DNA of 49,161 nt from assembly GCA_034925865.1 (NCBI GenBank), contig JAYFRN010000024.1, positions 1 to 49,161 of the forward strand. The letters are read 5' to 3'. Under the pieces are notes generated by a model that made no database searches, was not told the origin of the DNA, and was given only the letters and a program-made list of their open reading frames with translations. The stretch comes from Oscillospiraceae bacterium. Its GTDB lineage: Bacteria; Bacillota; Clostridia; Oscillospirales; SIG627. This document shows, piece after piece, positions 16,470-25,323 of this stretch. How positions within the stretch are numbered: position 1 is the stretch's first letter; each line of letters begins with the position of its first letter. The position numbers and the translations under genes were made by a program.

Positions 16470-18653
16470 TCACTCATTCGATACAAGCTGTGTATACATG
16501 CCGTTTTTCGCATATAATTCGTCATGTGTACCGCGCTCGATGACTTCGCCATGATCAAGTACAATTATTTCATCACAATCACGGATAGTTGAAAGCCGAT
16601 GCGCAACCACAATGCATGTGATGCCTCTGTCCTTAATGGATTTTATAACTTCATATTCGGTTTTGGCATCAAGCGCCGATGTAGCCTCGTCTAGTATTAT
16701 TATTGTAGGATCCTGCGCAAGAACGCGGGCGATTTCCATCCGCTGCCTCTGACCGCCGGAAAAATCCTTGCCCCCCTCGGTGATTTTATAATTATAGCCG
16801 CCGTCACGCTGCATGATATCCTCATGGAGCTGAGCATCCCGCGCGGCCATTATCATTTCAAAATCTTCGATAGAGTTATCCCACATTTTGATATTATTTG
16901 AAATTGTATCCTCGAAAAGGATGATATCCTGATCGACAACCGCCAGAGAACCGGTGAATACGCTTCTGTCAATTTCAGGTATGGATTTTCCGTCAAATAA
17001 TATTTCGCCGCTCCACGGCTGATAAAGCCCTGAAATAAGCTTTGACAAAGTGGATTTGCCGCAGCCGGAAGAACCGACAAAAGCTACGCGGCTGCCGGGT
17101 TTTAGCACTAAGTTAAAATTTTCTATCAACGGTTTGTCAAACTTGGAATAACCAAAGGTTATATCCTTTATTTCAACCGCTCCGGAAAGCTTGTCATATT
17201 CCATGTTATCGTCAATCTCGTCATGACCATAGTTCACATCGGTCGGATATTCCATTACATCCTCGACGCGTTCCATTTCCGTACGCATTTCCTGAAGCTT
17301 CTGTCCTGAAGAAATTAGAGTGGTTGCCGGGGAAGTAAAAGACGACAAAAACCCCTGAAATGCCATAATCATACCAACTGTAAACTGACCTTTAATCGTC
17401 AGCAACACGCCGATCATAAGAATTGCAGTGTTTGTCAGTGAAGAAACAAGACTCGGAAGCATCCCGAGATATTGATTCAACTTTGCAAATTTGACTTTTT
17501 GCGTATTAACACTGGCCTGATATCCTGACCATTTTTCAAAAAAACCGTTTTCCGCGCCGCTGGCTTTTATTGTTTCGATCATTTCTATCCCCGCGACAGT
17601 CGCACCGGCAAGCTTTCCGGAATCTCGCATCTGTACACGGGTAAGATTGACACGTTTTTGCGAAATCATGCGAGAGATAAACAAATTCAAAAGAACTGAT
17701 ACCACTCCCACAATTGTCATAACATAGCTGTATCGTATCATTACGACCAGATAAAATACCATCATGAGTGAATTAAGCGCCAACGGAGCAAAAATATTTA
17801 CCAGATTATTTGCGACAGACGCATTTGTTTCTTTACGCGATTGGATATCGCCTGCCATACGCTGTGAGAAAAACGCCATAGGCATACGCAGAATTTTCCA
17901 CATAAAACTCGTATTGCCGATCACGGCCAGTTTACCGTTGATCCGAAGCGAATATACGGTCTGTACCCACGAAACTACAATTTGTATGAGAGATAATGCC
18001 GATAAGCCTATGATAAATGGTATAAACCAGTCGGGATTCCGTCCTGTCAGAAGACGGTCAAGAAATATACGGGAAAACACAGGTTGAATAATGCCGATTA
18101 ACGAAGTGACAGCGGTGGTCAGCACCACAAAGATAATAGCCGCGCTTGCGCCCTTCAGGCGGGTCTTTGCATAAGCGAGCATACTTTTTGGTGTACCGCT
18201 CGGTTCAAAGCTTTCATCCGGTTCAAATATAAGACAGATTCCGGTAAAGGACTTATCAAAGGCTTCCATTGAAACGCTGTAATTGCCTTTTGCGGGATCA
18301 TTCAGATAAGCCTTGTCTCCCCTGAAGCCGTCAAGCACCACAAAGTGATTAAAATTCCAATGAATAATGCACGGAAATTTACCTTTGCTTTTTAAATCAT
18401 CAGGTTCATAACGGTATCCGTTTGCCGTAAGTCCATAATTTCTTGCTGCTTTCAGAATATTTTTTGCGTTAGAGCCATCACGTGATACGCCGCAATCAGC
18501 ACGAACCTGTTCCAGAGGAATCCATTTACTATAATAAGCGAGTATCATTGCGAGGGATGCCGCACCGCATTCCAATGCTTCCATCTGCATTACTACCGGA
18601 ACCTTGGCAACACCCTTCGAAATGGGATGTCTGATTTTTGCTTTTTTCTCCAT
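16470..18653 (-). CDS. NHLM-type ABC exporter with C39 leader peptidase
   Basis: The protein has 727 residues. Residues 15-140 are a C39 peptidase, with catalytic Cys29 in EALECGAASL, the His in HWNFNHFVVLDGF and the Asp in YLNDPAKG. Such domains cut after double-glycine leaders. Six transmembrane helices and an ATPase (GSSGCGKST, SGGQRQR, IIILDEATSALD) follow. I place the start at ATG 18653, five bases after GAGGTG, instead of the upstream TTG. Its natural substrates are the GG-leader peptides encoded at 22746-26373 on the same strand. Confidence 0.92.
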   Translation of the reverse strand: MEKKAKIRHPISKGVAKVPVVMQMEALECGAASLAMILAYYSKWIPLEQVRADCGVSRDGSNAKNILKAARNYGLTANGYRYEPDDLKSKGKFPCIIHWNFNHFVVLDGFRGDKAYLNDPAKGNYSVSMEAFDKSFTGICLIFEPDESFEPSGTPKSMLAYAKTRLKGASAAIIFVVLTTAVTSLIGIIQPVFSRIFLDRLLTGRNPDWFIPFIIGLSALSLIQIVVSWVQTVYSLRINGKLAVIGNTSFMWKILRMPMAFFSQRMAGDIQSRKETNASVANNLVNIFAPLALNSLMMVFYLVVMIRYSYVMTIVGVVSVLLNLFISRMISQKRVNLTRVQMRDSGKLAGATVAGIEMIETIKASGAENGFFEKWSGYQASVNTQKVKFAKLNQYLGMLPSLVSSLTNTAILMIGVLLTIKGQFTVGMIMAFQGFLSSFTSPATTLISSGQKLQEMRTEMERVEDVMEYPTDVNYGHDEIDDNMEYDKLSGAVEIKDITFGYSKFDKPLIENFNLVLKPGSRVAFVGSSGCGKSTLSKLISGLYQPWSGEILFDGKSIPEIDRSVFTGSLAVVDQDIILFEDTISNNIKMWDNSIEDFEMIMAARDAQLHEDIMQRDGGYNYKITEGGKDFSGGQRQRMEIARVLAQDPTIIILDEATSALDAKTEYEVIKSIKDRGITCIVVAHRLSTIRDCDEIIVLDHGEVIERGTHDELYAKNGMYTQLVSNE

Positions 18654-18661
18654 ACCGCACC

Positions 18662-19135
18662 TCAATTCATTATAAATGAGATCGGTGAAACGCTGTCAAT
18701 TATTATTTCTGCTTTGTAAATTCCGTCGGGAAGCGCGGTTGAAAACGATGCTTCATATACCCATTCGCCGATCTGAAGGTCTCCGATATGTAAGGCGTAT
18801 GATTCAAAATCGCTGTTTACAGAAACGGGAGAGGAGGGAAGAGCGGTAAATGTATATTCCTGATCATTTATTCTAATAATTTGTCCTTCTGTCAAGGATG
18901 TCATATCCGATTCTTTGATATAAACCGTGACGTTTCTATCCTGTGCGATCGCCGCCGCCGTGAGTTTAGTATCGAGACGTCCGTAAATACCCCATATACA
19001 AACACCTGCAAGTAAAATAATCACGGCCGCAAGTATCATCCAAACGCTGGGATTTGATACTCTCACATAATCATTTAATTGCTCCGGAGAGGACACCCTA
19101 TCCATACTTTTTTTTCTGAATATCTGATTTTCCAT
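18662..19135 (-). CDS. Short HlyD-like NHLM secretion protein
   Basis: The protein has 157 residues. After a 30-residue cytosolic part (SPEQLNDYVRVSNPSVWMIL, typical of the NHLM HlyD-like family) there is one transmembrane helix (about 32-52), then RLDTKLTAAA and a short beta-rich extracytoplasmic domain. Standard NHLM/HlyD adaptors are far longer and contain a coiled-coil hairpin, which is missing here. It is probably a minimal adaptor between the two ABC exporters and the cell surface of a Gram-positive. It starts ten bases after the kinase gene. Confidence 0.75.
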   Translation of the reverse strand: MENQIFRKKSMDRVSSPEQLNDYVRVSNPSVWMILAAVIILLAGVCIWGIYGRLDTKLTAAAIAQDRNVTVYIKESDMTSLTEGQIIRINDQEYTFTALPSSPVSVNSDFESYALHIGDLQIGEWVYEASFSTALPDGIYKAEIIIDSVSPISFIMN

Positions 19136-19145
19136 ATTGACCGTC

Positions 19146-19553
19146 CTAAATGTTTTTTTTAATGGTCAGAATGTTTTGACCGTTTTTATATTCGTAGGAT
19201 ATCTCATCCATGCTCTTTTTTACCATATAAATTCCGAGGCCGCCGATCTCGCGGTCTTCCGCCGAGAGTGAAACATCCGGATCGGCTTTTATAAGCGGAT
19301 CATATGGTATGCCATTATCTATAAATGTGATCAGAACGGAAAGCGGGTTTTCGATTACTTCAACACGTACAGTCGCGGGACCTATATCGGGATTATAGGC
19401 GTATTGAGCAATGTTTCCGAAAAGCTCATCTATAGCTATGTCAATCTGCATTTGAGCTTTTAGAGGGCAATCAAAGGTTTCGAGATTCTCGTCTACAAAA
19501 GCTGTAACCTGTGCGATATTATCAACGGTTGCGTCGATAGTAAGTTCTTTCAT
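19146..19553 (-). CDS. RsbW/SpoIIAB-like serine kinase (anti-sigma-type ATP-binding protein)
   Basis: The 135-residue protein is a GHKL ATPase. The N-box is IDIAIDELFGNIAQYA, followed by TFIDNGIPYDP and the G-box GGLGIYMVKKSMDEI. Proteins of this family phosphorylate a STAS antagonist and sequester a target, often a sigma factor. No sigma factor gene is present nearby. The start MKELTIDAT overlaps the stop of the phosphatase gene by four bases, so the two are translationally coupled. Confidence 0.85.
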   Translation of the reverse strand: MKELTIDATVDNIAQVTAFVDENLETFDCPLKAQMQIDIAIDELFGNIAQYAYNPDIGPATVRVEVIENPLSVLITFIDNGIPYDPLIKADPDVSLSAEDREIGGLGIYMVKKSMDEISYEYKNGQNILTIKKNI

Positions 19554-21997
19554 ATGCTTTGCTCCATATCCTGCATTTTTGTATTGTATCTGATGCATAA
19601 CATAGTAATATCGTCAAACTGCGGAGCATCTCCGACAAATTTATCAACATCTGCTTTTATTATTTTACAGAGAGCCTCCGCGGTCTCGTCTTTGTGAGAA
19701 TTCAAAGTTTTTAAAAGCCTTTCCTCGCCATATAGTTGATTTTCTGCATTAGTTGCTTCCGTTACACCGTCTGTATATAAAAATATCTGATCATCCTCGT
19801 TTAATTGCAGCTCATTTTTATGATATTTTGTTCCTTCCATTCCCGCCAGGACAAAGCTTCCGCGGGTTTTCAGATATTCAAAGCTGCCGTTCTTATGACG
19901 AACAAGCGGCGGGTTGTGTCCGGCGTTCGCGTAGCTGACGAGTCCGGTTTTCAAATCAAGAAAACCCATCCATGCTGTAACAAACATTCCAGCATCATTG
20001 TTTTCACAGAGCTTTTCATTTGTATGAGTAAAAACTTCGTTTACATCCATGCCTGTTTCGGCAAGGCTTTTGATAAGTGTTTTCGAGGTCATCATAAACA
20101 TAGCCGCCGGAATCCCTTTTCCCGATACATCCGCAATAAGAAAAGCCAATCGGTCTTTGCCAAGCATATAGAAATCATAAAAATCTCCGCCGACTTCCTT
20201 TGCCGTGATCATCTCTGCAAAAATGTCAAAATCCGTTCTGTCCGGATAAGGCGGAAATACATTCGGTAACGCTGAATATTGAATAGCTTTCGCAAACTCC
20301 AGTTCCTTGTCGATCCGAGCCGCCGCCTCTGTAATATACCGTTTGAGTGTGACAACCGTTGAGTTGATATCATCCGACAGCGATGAAAATTCTTCATTGG
20401 TTCGTACATTTACCGATACATTGAGATTACCGTCGGTGATTTCAGCCAGACTTTTGTTTATTTTTTGAATGTTTTCTATAACAAGTATTTTTATCAGAAA
20501 ATAAATCATGACAAACACGGCGGCAAAGACAATAATTTCCATGAATACCGTCACATACACCGATATATCGCGGGAGAAGTTAGCTTCGTTCTGCGGTATT
20601 GCGGCTATGATATAATAACCTTCGGATACAACATACATACAATAACACGTTTCACCGTGAACCTTCGCGGTAAAACATTCACCCTGTGCCATGGTATCAG
20701 TATCAATTAGTATTCCGGTTGATATAAGCTCCTGATCTTCGTATCCTTGTCGATCACTTACAACAATGTTACTTTCATTTGCTATGATGATACAACCCTC
20801 TGACCCGACATGTCTGTTTCTGGTGGTGCCAATGACTTGTGTGTCAATATCTGTATGAAAGCTTTCGGCGTCATATCCGACTTGTACGAACCCTCCGCCG
20901 TCCAACAATACACCTGCATATTTCCGTGAGATTCTTTTATCGTAAGAAATCGGCCGATAACTCTGTACATATTCGGTCGTGTCTTTTAACAGTACGAGAA
21001 AATCATCGGATTGTTCTCCGCTTGCCATATCATAATTGATAAATTTACTGTTTGTGCTTGCGATTATAATACCGCTTTCATTAATAATATTAATCTCGGC
21101 AATATTATACTTATTTGCCAGCTCAGTTAAATAATCACTGTTGATATTTTTATTTACTTGTATTTCTTTCGCAACTGTATGTGTGAGAGCCAAAAGGTTT
21201 TCATCTGATGCATCCGAAATCTCTGCTTTCACATCTTTTATATTTAAAGCAAGCAATTTCTCTGTGTCGTTTTGGGAGAATTGCGTTTGAAGAACAATAG
21301 TAAAGATGCTGGTAACGCAAAAAGCAACGGCAACACACACGAGCAGCCACCGTTGAAAAGTCTGCGAAATTTTCTTCTGTTCATGTGTGATACGGATCTT
21401 TTCTTTGCCTATTATTGATACTGCCAGTACCGCAAGCATGACGGCAATACCGTTTAAGGTAATCATCGGCAGGGAACAGAGCTTTACAAAGATAAACGCA
21501 GTATGCACATCCGACATATTGGTAATAAAAATCATCAACATATGCAGAATTTCAGTCACTGTGCCGATGGCAAGACCATAGTACCACATCGGTTTTTTGT
21601 CGTCAAACATGTATTTACGGAGTGTCGCGCCGATAAACCCGGCCAGGACGGTTGATATCGAACAAGCGAGCCTTGTATAAATCCCCGCGCCCCACAGCAC
21701 CGCAAACCACCGTTCAACGCCCCCGATGATACCTGCGAGAATTCCCGCGGGCGCGCCGAATATTAGCCCTGCGGAAAGCACAGCCGCATCACGGACATTT
21801 ACTGTCGCGCCGTTGACGGATACTCCGAATTCGGTTCCGCATACGGCAACTATACCAAACACTGATCCTATGATTAACTGCTTTATCCAGAAATTCAATT
21901 TTTTGAAATTTGTCTTTTTTTCCAGGAAATAAATTGTAATTGAAACAATAATCGGTACTATCGCCGTAAATGACAATTTAATAAAAGTTTCCGCCAT
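19550..21997 (-). CDS. Membrane-sensor SpoIIE/RsbU-type PP2C phosphatase
   Basis: The protein has 815 residues. The N-terminus (about 1-200) is a multi-helix 5TM-LYT-like sensor region, with VRDAAVLSAGLIFGAPAGILAGIIGG typical of LytS-type sensors (motif at about residues 70-95). A helix, an extracytoplasmic Cache-like domain (about 235-475), a second helix and a HAMP segment follow. The C-terminal PP2C domain (about 570-810) has EVGGDFYDF, LIADVSGKGIPAAMFM, SYANAGHNPP, YTDGVTEA and QFDDITMLCI. It dephosphorylates a STAS protein when stimulated. I start at ATG 21997, which has GGAG eight bases upstream. The longer TTG frame adds a residue run with no homology. Confidence 0.88.
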   Translation of the reverse strand: MAETFIKLSFTAIVPIIVSITIYFLEKKTNFKKLNFWIKQLIIGSVFGIVAVCGTEFGVSVNGATVNVRDAAVLSAGLIFGAPAGILAGIIGGVERWFAVLWGAGIYTRLACSISTVLAGFIGATLRKYMFDDKKPMWYYGLAIGTVTEILHMLMIFITNMSDVHTAFIFVKLCSLPMITLNGIAVMLAVLAVSIIGKEKIRITHEQKKISQTFQRWLLVCVAVAFCVTSIFTIVLQTQFSQNDTEKLLALNIKDVKAEISDASDENLLALTHTVAKEIQVNKNINSDYLTELANKYNIAEINIINESGIIIASTNSKFINYDMASGEQSDDFLVLLKDTTEYVQSYRPISYDKRISRKYAGVLLDGGGFVQVGYDAESFHTDIDTQVIGTTRNRHVGSEGCIIIANESNIVVSDRQGYEDQELISTGILIDTDTMAQGECFTAKVHGETCYCMYVVSEGYYIIAAIPQNEANFSRDISVYVTVFMEIIVFAAVFVMIYFLIKILVIENIQKINKSLAEITDGNLNVSVNVRTNEEFSSLSDDINSTVVTLKRYITEAAARIDKELEFAKAIQYSALPNVFPPYPDRTDFDIFAEMITAKEVGGDFYDFYMLGKDRLAFLIADVSGKGIPAAMFMMTSKTLIKSLAETGMDVNEVFTHTNEKLCENNDAGMFVTAWMGFLDLKTGLVSYANAGHNPPLVRHKNGSFEYLKTRGSFVLAGMEGTKYHKNELQLNEDDQIFLYTDGVTEATNAENQLYGEERLLKTLNSHKDETAEALCKIIKADVDKFVGDAPQFDDITMLCIRYNTKMQDMEQSI

Positions 21998-22163
21998 GTC
22001 AATCTCCATTAGCTGCTTTGCGTTTGATCCATAAAGATATGAAAAGGTATGCTTCGCGAAGGGCAGAATAACCTTTTCTTGTATGAAAATTTCTTTCGGG
22101 ATATTATTTCGAAATTTGCACAAGCTTAAAAACAAATATCATTAAGCTATCCATGTAAATAAT

Positions 22164-22460
22164 CTATTCTATTGTCAGAATATCGCCAAAGCCCGTAATT
22201 TCAAAAACTTCCGAAATAGTATCATTTACATTACGAATCACCATTTTACCCTGTTTGTTCATGACTTTTTGAGCGGCAAGCAATACACGTAATCCGGCGG
22301 ATGAAAGGTATTCCAGGTTTTTAAAATCAAGAATAAGACAGTCCACACCGTCGATGCTTTTTTTGAATTCCGCTTCAAGCTGAGGAGAGGTGGTTGTGTC
22401 CAATCTGCCTGTCAGAGCAACAATCATTTCACTTCCGTTTATGTTCTTTTCGATAGTCAT
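22164..22460 (-). CDS. STAS-domain anti-sigma factor antagonist
   Basis: The 98-residue product has the single-domain SpoIIAA/RsbV form. LDTTTSPQLEAEF, CLILDFKNLEYLSSAGLRVL with the phospho-acceptor serine in YLSSAG, and the C-terminal EITGFGDILTIE are typical. It should be phosphorylated by the kinase at 19146 and dephosphorylated by the phosphatase at 19550, completing a partner switch. AGGAGAAA precedes its start. Confidence 0.9.
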   Translation of the reverse strand: MTIEKNINGSEMIVALTGRLDTTTSPQLEAEFKKSIDGVDCLILDFKNLEYLSSAGLRVLLAAQKVMNKQGKMVIRNVNDTISEVFEITGFGDILTIE

Positions 22461-22560
22461 TCTTTTTCTCCTGAAATATAGTAGTTATTTCTTTAGTAAT
22501 AAGGCTGTTTTATTTTCAATCTTGTTCATCATTTAAATTAAAATATGGACAAGACGTATA

Positions 22561-22584
22561 AACGGAACAAACATTTGTTCCGTT
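22561..22584 (-). terminator. Hairpin between the precursor genes and the STAS gene
   Basis: AACGGAACAAA (22561-22571) and TTTGTTCCGTT (22574-22584) are perfect 11-bp arms. The T runs on both sides are short, so this may be a weak terminator or processing site reducing read-through from the abundant precursor transcript into the export genes. Confidence 0.5.
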
Positions 22585-22596
22585 TTCAGAAGGCTG

Positions 22597-22703
22597 TTAT
22601 TAAAACGGCAATTAAATAAGTCTTGTTTTACAAGAGAGAAAAGCTCATATACCAGAGTCTTTTCTCTCTTTAAGCGGTAATTATTTAATTGCCGAGTTAA
22701 TAA
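22597..22703. repeat. 107-bp inverted-repeat element, copy 1
   Basis: Terminal arms start TTATTAAAACGG (22597) and end in GAGTTAATAA (22703). They are complementary over 23 bases with two mismatches. An inner hairpin AGAGAGAAAAG/CTTTTCTCTCT flanks a loop containing CATATACCAGAG. It is the same length as the copy at 30887. Confidence 0.8.
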
Positions 22704-22745
22704 ATTAATCACTGGCATAAGCTACCATCAATTATAGCGTTGAAA

Positions 22746-23054
22746 TTAATCTTCATCCTGAGCGTTATCTGCATAACTGACTTGACTGAAGTAACCTTTT
22801 GCGCAGGAAAACACATAGCTGTATGCTTTTTTTAAAAACCCGGCATTGCGGGATTGCTCGTCATTGATTATTAAATTTGGGCATTTGCCAAAATTTTTAC
22901 AGCAATGGAAATAATTAAAGCTTTTCGGACATGTGTCAAGTATCGTAATATTCCAAAGTCCACCCGAAACATCCGAAAGCTCATCATCATTAACTGCATT
23001 GGCTTCGATAACCGGAGCCGGCTTTTTTGATACGGCCTTTTTCTCTTTATCCAT
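22746..23054 (-). CDS. Double-glycine precursor peptide 1 (Cys-rich core)
   Basis: The protein has 102 residues. The polar leader of 32 residues ends in DDELSDVSGG, a C39 peptidase site. The predicted 70-residue core begins LWNITILDTCP and contains FGKCPNLI and YSYVFSCAKGYF, shared with the next two genes. It has five cysteines. It is a likely substrate of the C39 exporter at 16470. It lies 30 bases after the precursor 2 gene and is the last precursor before the regulatory genes. Function unknown: bacteriocin, signal or surface peptide are all possible. Confidence 0.8.
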   Translation of the reverse strand: MDKEKKAVSKKPAPVIEANAVNDDELSDVSGGLWNITILDTCPKSFNYFHCCKNFGKCPNLIINDEQSRNAGFLKKAYSYVFSCAKGYFSQVSYADNAQDED

Positions 23055-23084
23055 TATGTATCACATTCTCTCTATGTGAAGATT

Positions 23085-23399
23085 TTACTCGTCACCTTCA
23101 GGTACATTAGTCATATATTTCAATTTTGCGAAACAACCTTTGGTGCAGGTAAAGCAATAAGTGTATTGATTTAATTCAGACAATGATTTGCTTTCAACAA
23201 TAAGCTTTGGACATTGCCCCCAAATATTCGCAAAGCATTTGTCAGCAACAAATGCATTCTCACATGTATCCCAAATGGTTATGTTCCATAAACCTCCGGA
23301 TACATTTTCCAGTTCACTTTCGTTTATTTCTTTACCTGGGTTATCTGGAGTCTGGCTATTCTTTGTTTCTTTTTTATCTTTCGTTTTTTCAGCTGCCAT
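23085..23399 (-). CDS. Double-glycine precursor peptide 2 (Cys-rich core)
   Basis: The protein has 104 residues. The Lys/Glu/Asn-rich leader of 36 residues ends ESELENVSGG. The 68-residue core begins LWNITIWDTCE and has WGQCPKLI and YTYCFTCTKGCF, with six cysteines. The core is clearly paralogous to precursors 1 and 3, while the leaders share little beyond the last ten residues. AAAGGAGAT precedes the start. Confidence 0.82.
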   Translation of the reverse strand: MAAEKTKDKKETKNSQTPDNPGKEINESELENVSGGLWNITIWDTCENAFVADKCFANIWGQCPKLIVESKSLSELNQYTYCFTCTKGCFAKLKYMTNVPEGDE

Positions 23400-23424
23400 T
23401 TCATATCTCCTTTAAATAATATGT

Positions 23425-23763
23425 TTACACATCATATACTTCGAAAAATTCAAGCTTTGTAAAGATGCCTTTAGAACAAGTAACAACATATTCATATCCT
23501 AAGCTGGGGTAAGACGGATAACGAGGTTTTTTATCCTCGACAATTAATCTCGGACATCTTCCGAATGGAGACATCATGCAAGAAGTGAATTTAAATTCCC
23601 ATGGGCATTCATCAATAAGTGTTATGCCGAAAAGGCCGCCGGATACATCCTCCAGTTCATTGTCTTTCAATTCCGAACTTGATTTTTGCTGATCTGAGTT
23701 TTCTACTTTCTTAGTATCTTTGTTCTGCTGCTCTGAATTTTCCTCTTTCTTTGCCTCTGACAT
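23425..23763 (-). CDS. Double-glycine precursor peptide 3 (Cys-rich core)
   Basis: The protein has 112 residues from the ATG at 23763, which has a GGGAGGG site. An upstream ATG is not needed. The 43-residue leader contains two near copies of VENSDQQ/EENSEQQ and ends NELEDVSGG. The 69-residue core begins LFGITLIDECP and has FGRCPRLI and YEYVVTCSKGIF, with four cysteines. It is the first of the three tandem homologous precursors. Confidence 0.82.
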   Translation of the reverse strand: MSEAKKEENSEQQNKDTKKVENSDQQKSSSELKDNELEDVSGGLFGITLIDECPWEFKFTSCMMSPFGRCPRLIVEDKKPRYPSYPSLGYEYVVTCSKGIFTKLEFFEVYDV

Positions 23764-23857
23764 TGTTTTCCCTCCCGTTAATTTGTTTACATTATATGTA
23801 TTATTGCTTGTGTATATAAAAACACAGACAGCTATATAGCGCAAATATTCCTATAAG

Positions 23858-24811
23858 TTATAAAAACAATATTTGATTTTTGCCGTTTTGTTTTGCTTTA
23901 TTAAGTGCCTTATCAGCACCGGCCAAAAGATTTTCCCAATGAGATCCTTTTTCCGGAACATAACCGGCAGCACCGATGCTGACCGTCAGCTTTTTAAATG
24001 GAGAATACGAATTTTCAATATTCAATTCTGATATATTGTTTTGAATGCTTTTTGTTATAACAATAACTTCTTCAATATCGGTATTAGGTAAAACCACGAT
24101 AAATTCATCTCCGCCATAACGCGCAACCATATCATTTGGTCTGTACAACGAATTACCGAGTGCTTTAGAAACAGATGAAAGGCATTTATCGCCGATACCA
24201 TGACCATAATTATCATTGATTTCTTTAAAATAATCTATATCAATCATGATAAAAGCGATCGGTTTTTGATCCTGAATTGCACTGTACCATTCCCGATTGC
24301 ATGTATCATTAAAAAAGCGGCGGTTAGGCAAGCCGGTCAATTCATCCAAATAGGACAGCCTCTCCAACTTTTGGTTTAATACTTTTATCTTATCAAGCGC
24401 CGCCGCCGCATCGCGCAGTTCTCCTAATTCGGTTACATCACTGAACAACACCGTAACGCCAATGGGTTGAACTTCATTATCAATTTGAACTTTTAGAAAC
24501 GATGTCGTCATAAACAGAGATTTATTTTGTTCGCCCGTGTAATAAGTACAAATTTTATGATGGCTCATCGAAGCGTCATATACCGCATCGAGTATGAGTT
24601 GAATAAAGTCATCGTTTTCCGGGTATACGAAAAAAACCTCGGATATTTTTTTACCCAAAATTTCATCTTTTTTCTTATTAAGAATTATTTCTGCAGCAGG
24701 ATTGATCGTAGTTATAAACCCGGAATTGTCAATAGTAAGAACACCGTCATGCATATTTTCAATCACATGCTGGAATACAAGCGAACTATTAATTATTCTG
24801 TTTATTAGCAT
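23858..24811 (-). CDS. PAS-GGDEF diguanylate cyclase
   Basis: The 317-residue cytosolic protein has a PAS domain (about 10-130; MHDGVLTIDNSGFITTINPAAE), a short coiled linker and a GGDEF domain with the intact active site RYGGDEF. It also has an RPND inhibitory-site motif five residues before GGDEF, so it should make cyclic di-GMP with product inhibition. It sits inside the precursor cluster on the same strand, with gaps of 72 and 94 bases, which suggests co-transcription. A link to peptide production is inference. Confidence 0.88.
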   Translation of the reverse strand: MLINRIINSSLVFQHVIENMHDGVLTIDNSGFITTINPAAEIILNKKKDEILGKKISEVFFVYPENDDFIQLILDAVYDASMSHHKICTYYTGEQNKSLFMTTSFLKVQIDNEVQPIGVTVLFSDVTELGELRDAAAALDKIKVLNQKLERLSYLDELTGLPNRRFFNDTCNREWYSAIQDQKPIAFIMIDIDYFKEINDNYGHGIGDKCLSSVSKALGNSLYRPNDMVARYGGDEFIVVLPNTDIEEVIVITKSIQNNISELNIENSYSPFKKLTVSIGAAGYVPEKGSHWENLLAGADKALNKAKQNGKNQILFL

Positions 24812-24883
24812 AATAATTACCTATTCTACATTTTGTGACATTTTATCCGAACATTATGTAAAGTACTTCTTATTAAGTATATA

Positions 24884-25273
24884 TTACACATTTTGATAAC
24901 CGCGGACTTGAGACCAACAGCCTAAATCACAACATATTTTGTAATGATTTTCATCCGGGGTGCAATCTGTTATTTGTCTATGAGGGCATAATGTCCATTC
25001 ACACAAAACCATATTATATTCTCTTGGGCAATTAAAGATCGTAGTCCATCCACCGGCAATCCCCTCAAGATCGTTATCGTCCAATTTTCCGGTTTTGTTT
25101 ATTTTGGAGTTTTCTTTAAGTTCACATATCACTTCAACCGGAAGCTCAATTTCTTTTTCTTTCAGTAGTTCCGTAAACTTTTCTAAAGATTCGGCGTTAT
25201 GTAACTTTGCAGCCCATTCCTCGTCCTTACCGGCCTCGTTTATGCGTTGTTTTAATTCCATTGGCAGTTTCAT
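24884..25273 (-). CDS. Nif11-like leader precursor peptide A
   Basis: The protein has 129 residues from ATG 25273 (GGGGAGG site). Residues 1-75 are a Nif11-like leader (WAAKLHNAESLEKFTELLKE, then LDDNDLEGIAGG). The 54-residue core starts WTTIFNCPREY and holds seven cysteines, including CEWTLCPH and YKICCDLGCW. The leader DNA is nearly identical to that of the gene at 25324, while the core differs. It is likely cut by the C39 peptidase after GG and exported. Confidence 0.85.
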   Translation of the reverse strand: MKLPMELKQRINEAGKDEEWAAKLHNAESLEKFTELLKEKEIELPVEVICELKENSKINKTGKLDDNDLEGIAGGWTTIFNCPREYNMVLCEWTLCPHRQITDCTPDENHYKICCDLGCWSQVRGYQNV

Positions 25274-25323
25274 GTTGTCCTCCCCAAATATTCTATTATT
25301 ATTTATTTTCACAGCTTATGTGG

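Noticed and set aside
19146-22460. Classical sigma-B type operon
   Set aside because: STAS, kinase and phosphatase are present, but no sigma factor gene is found; the neighbours are peptide exporters.
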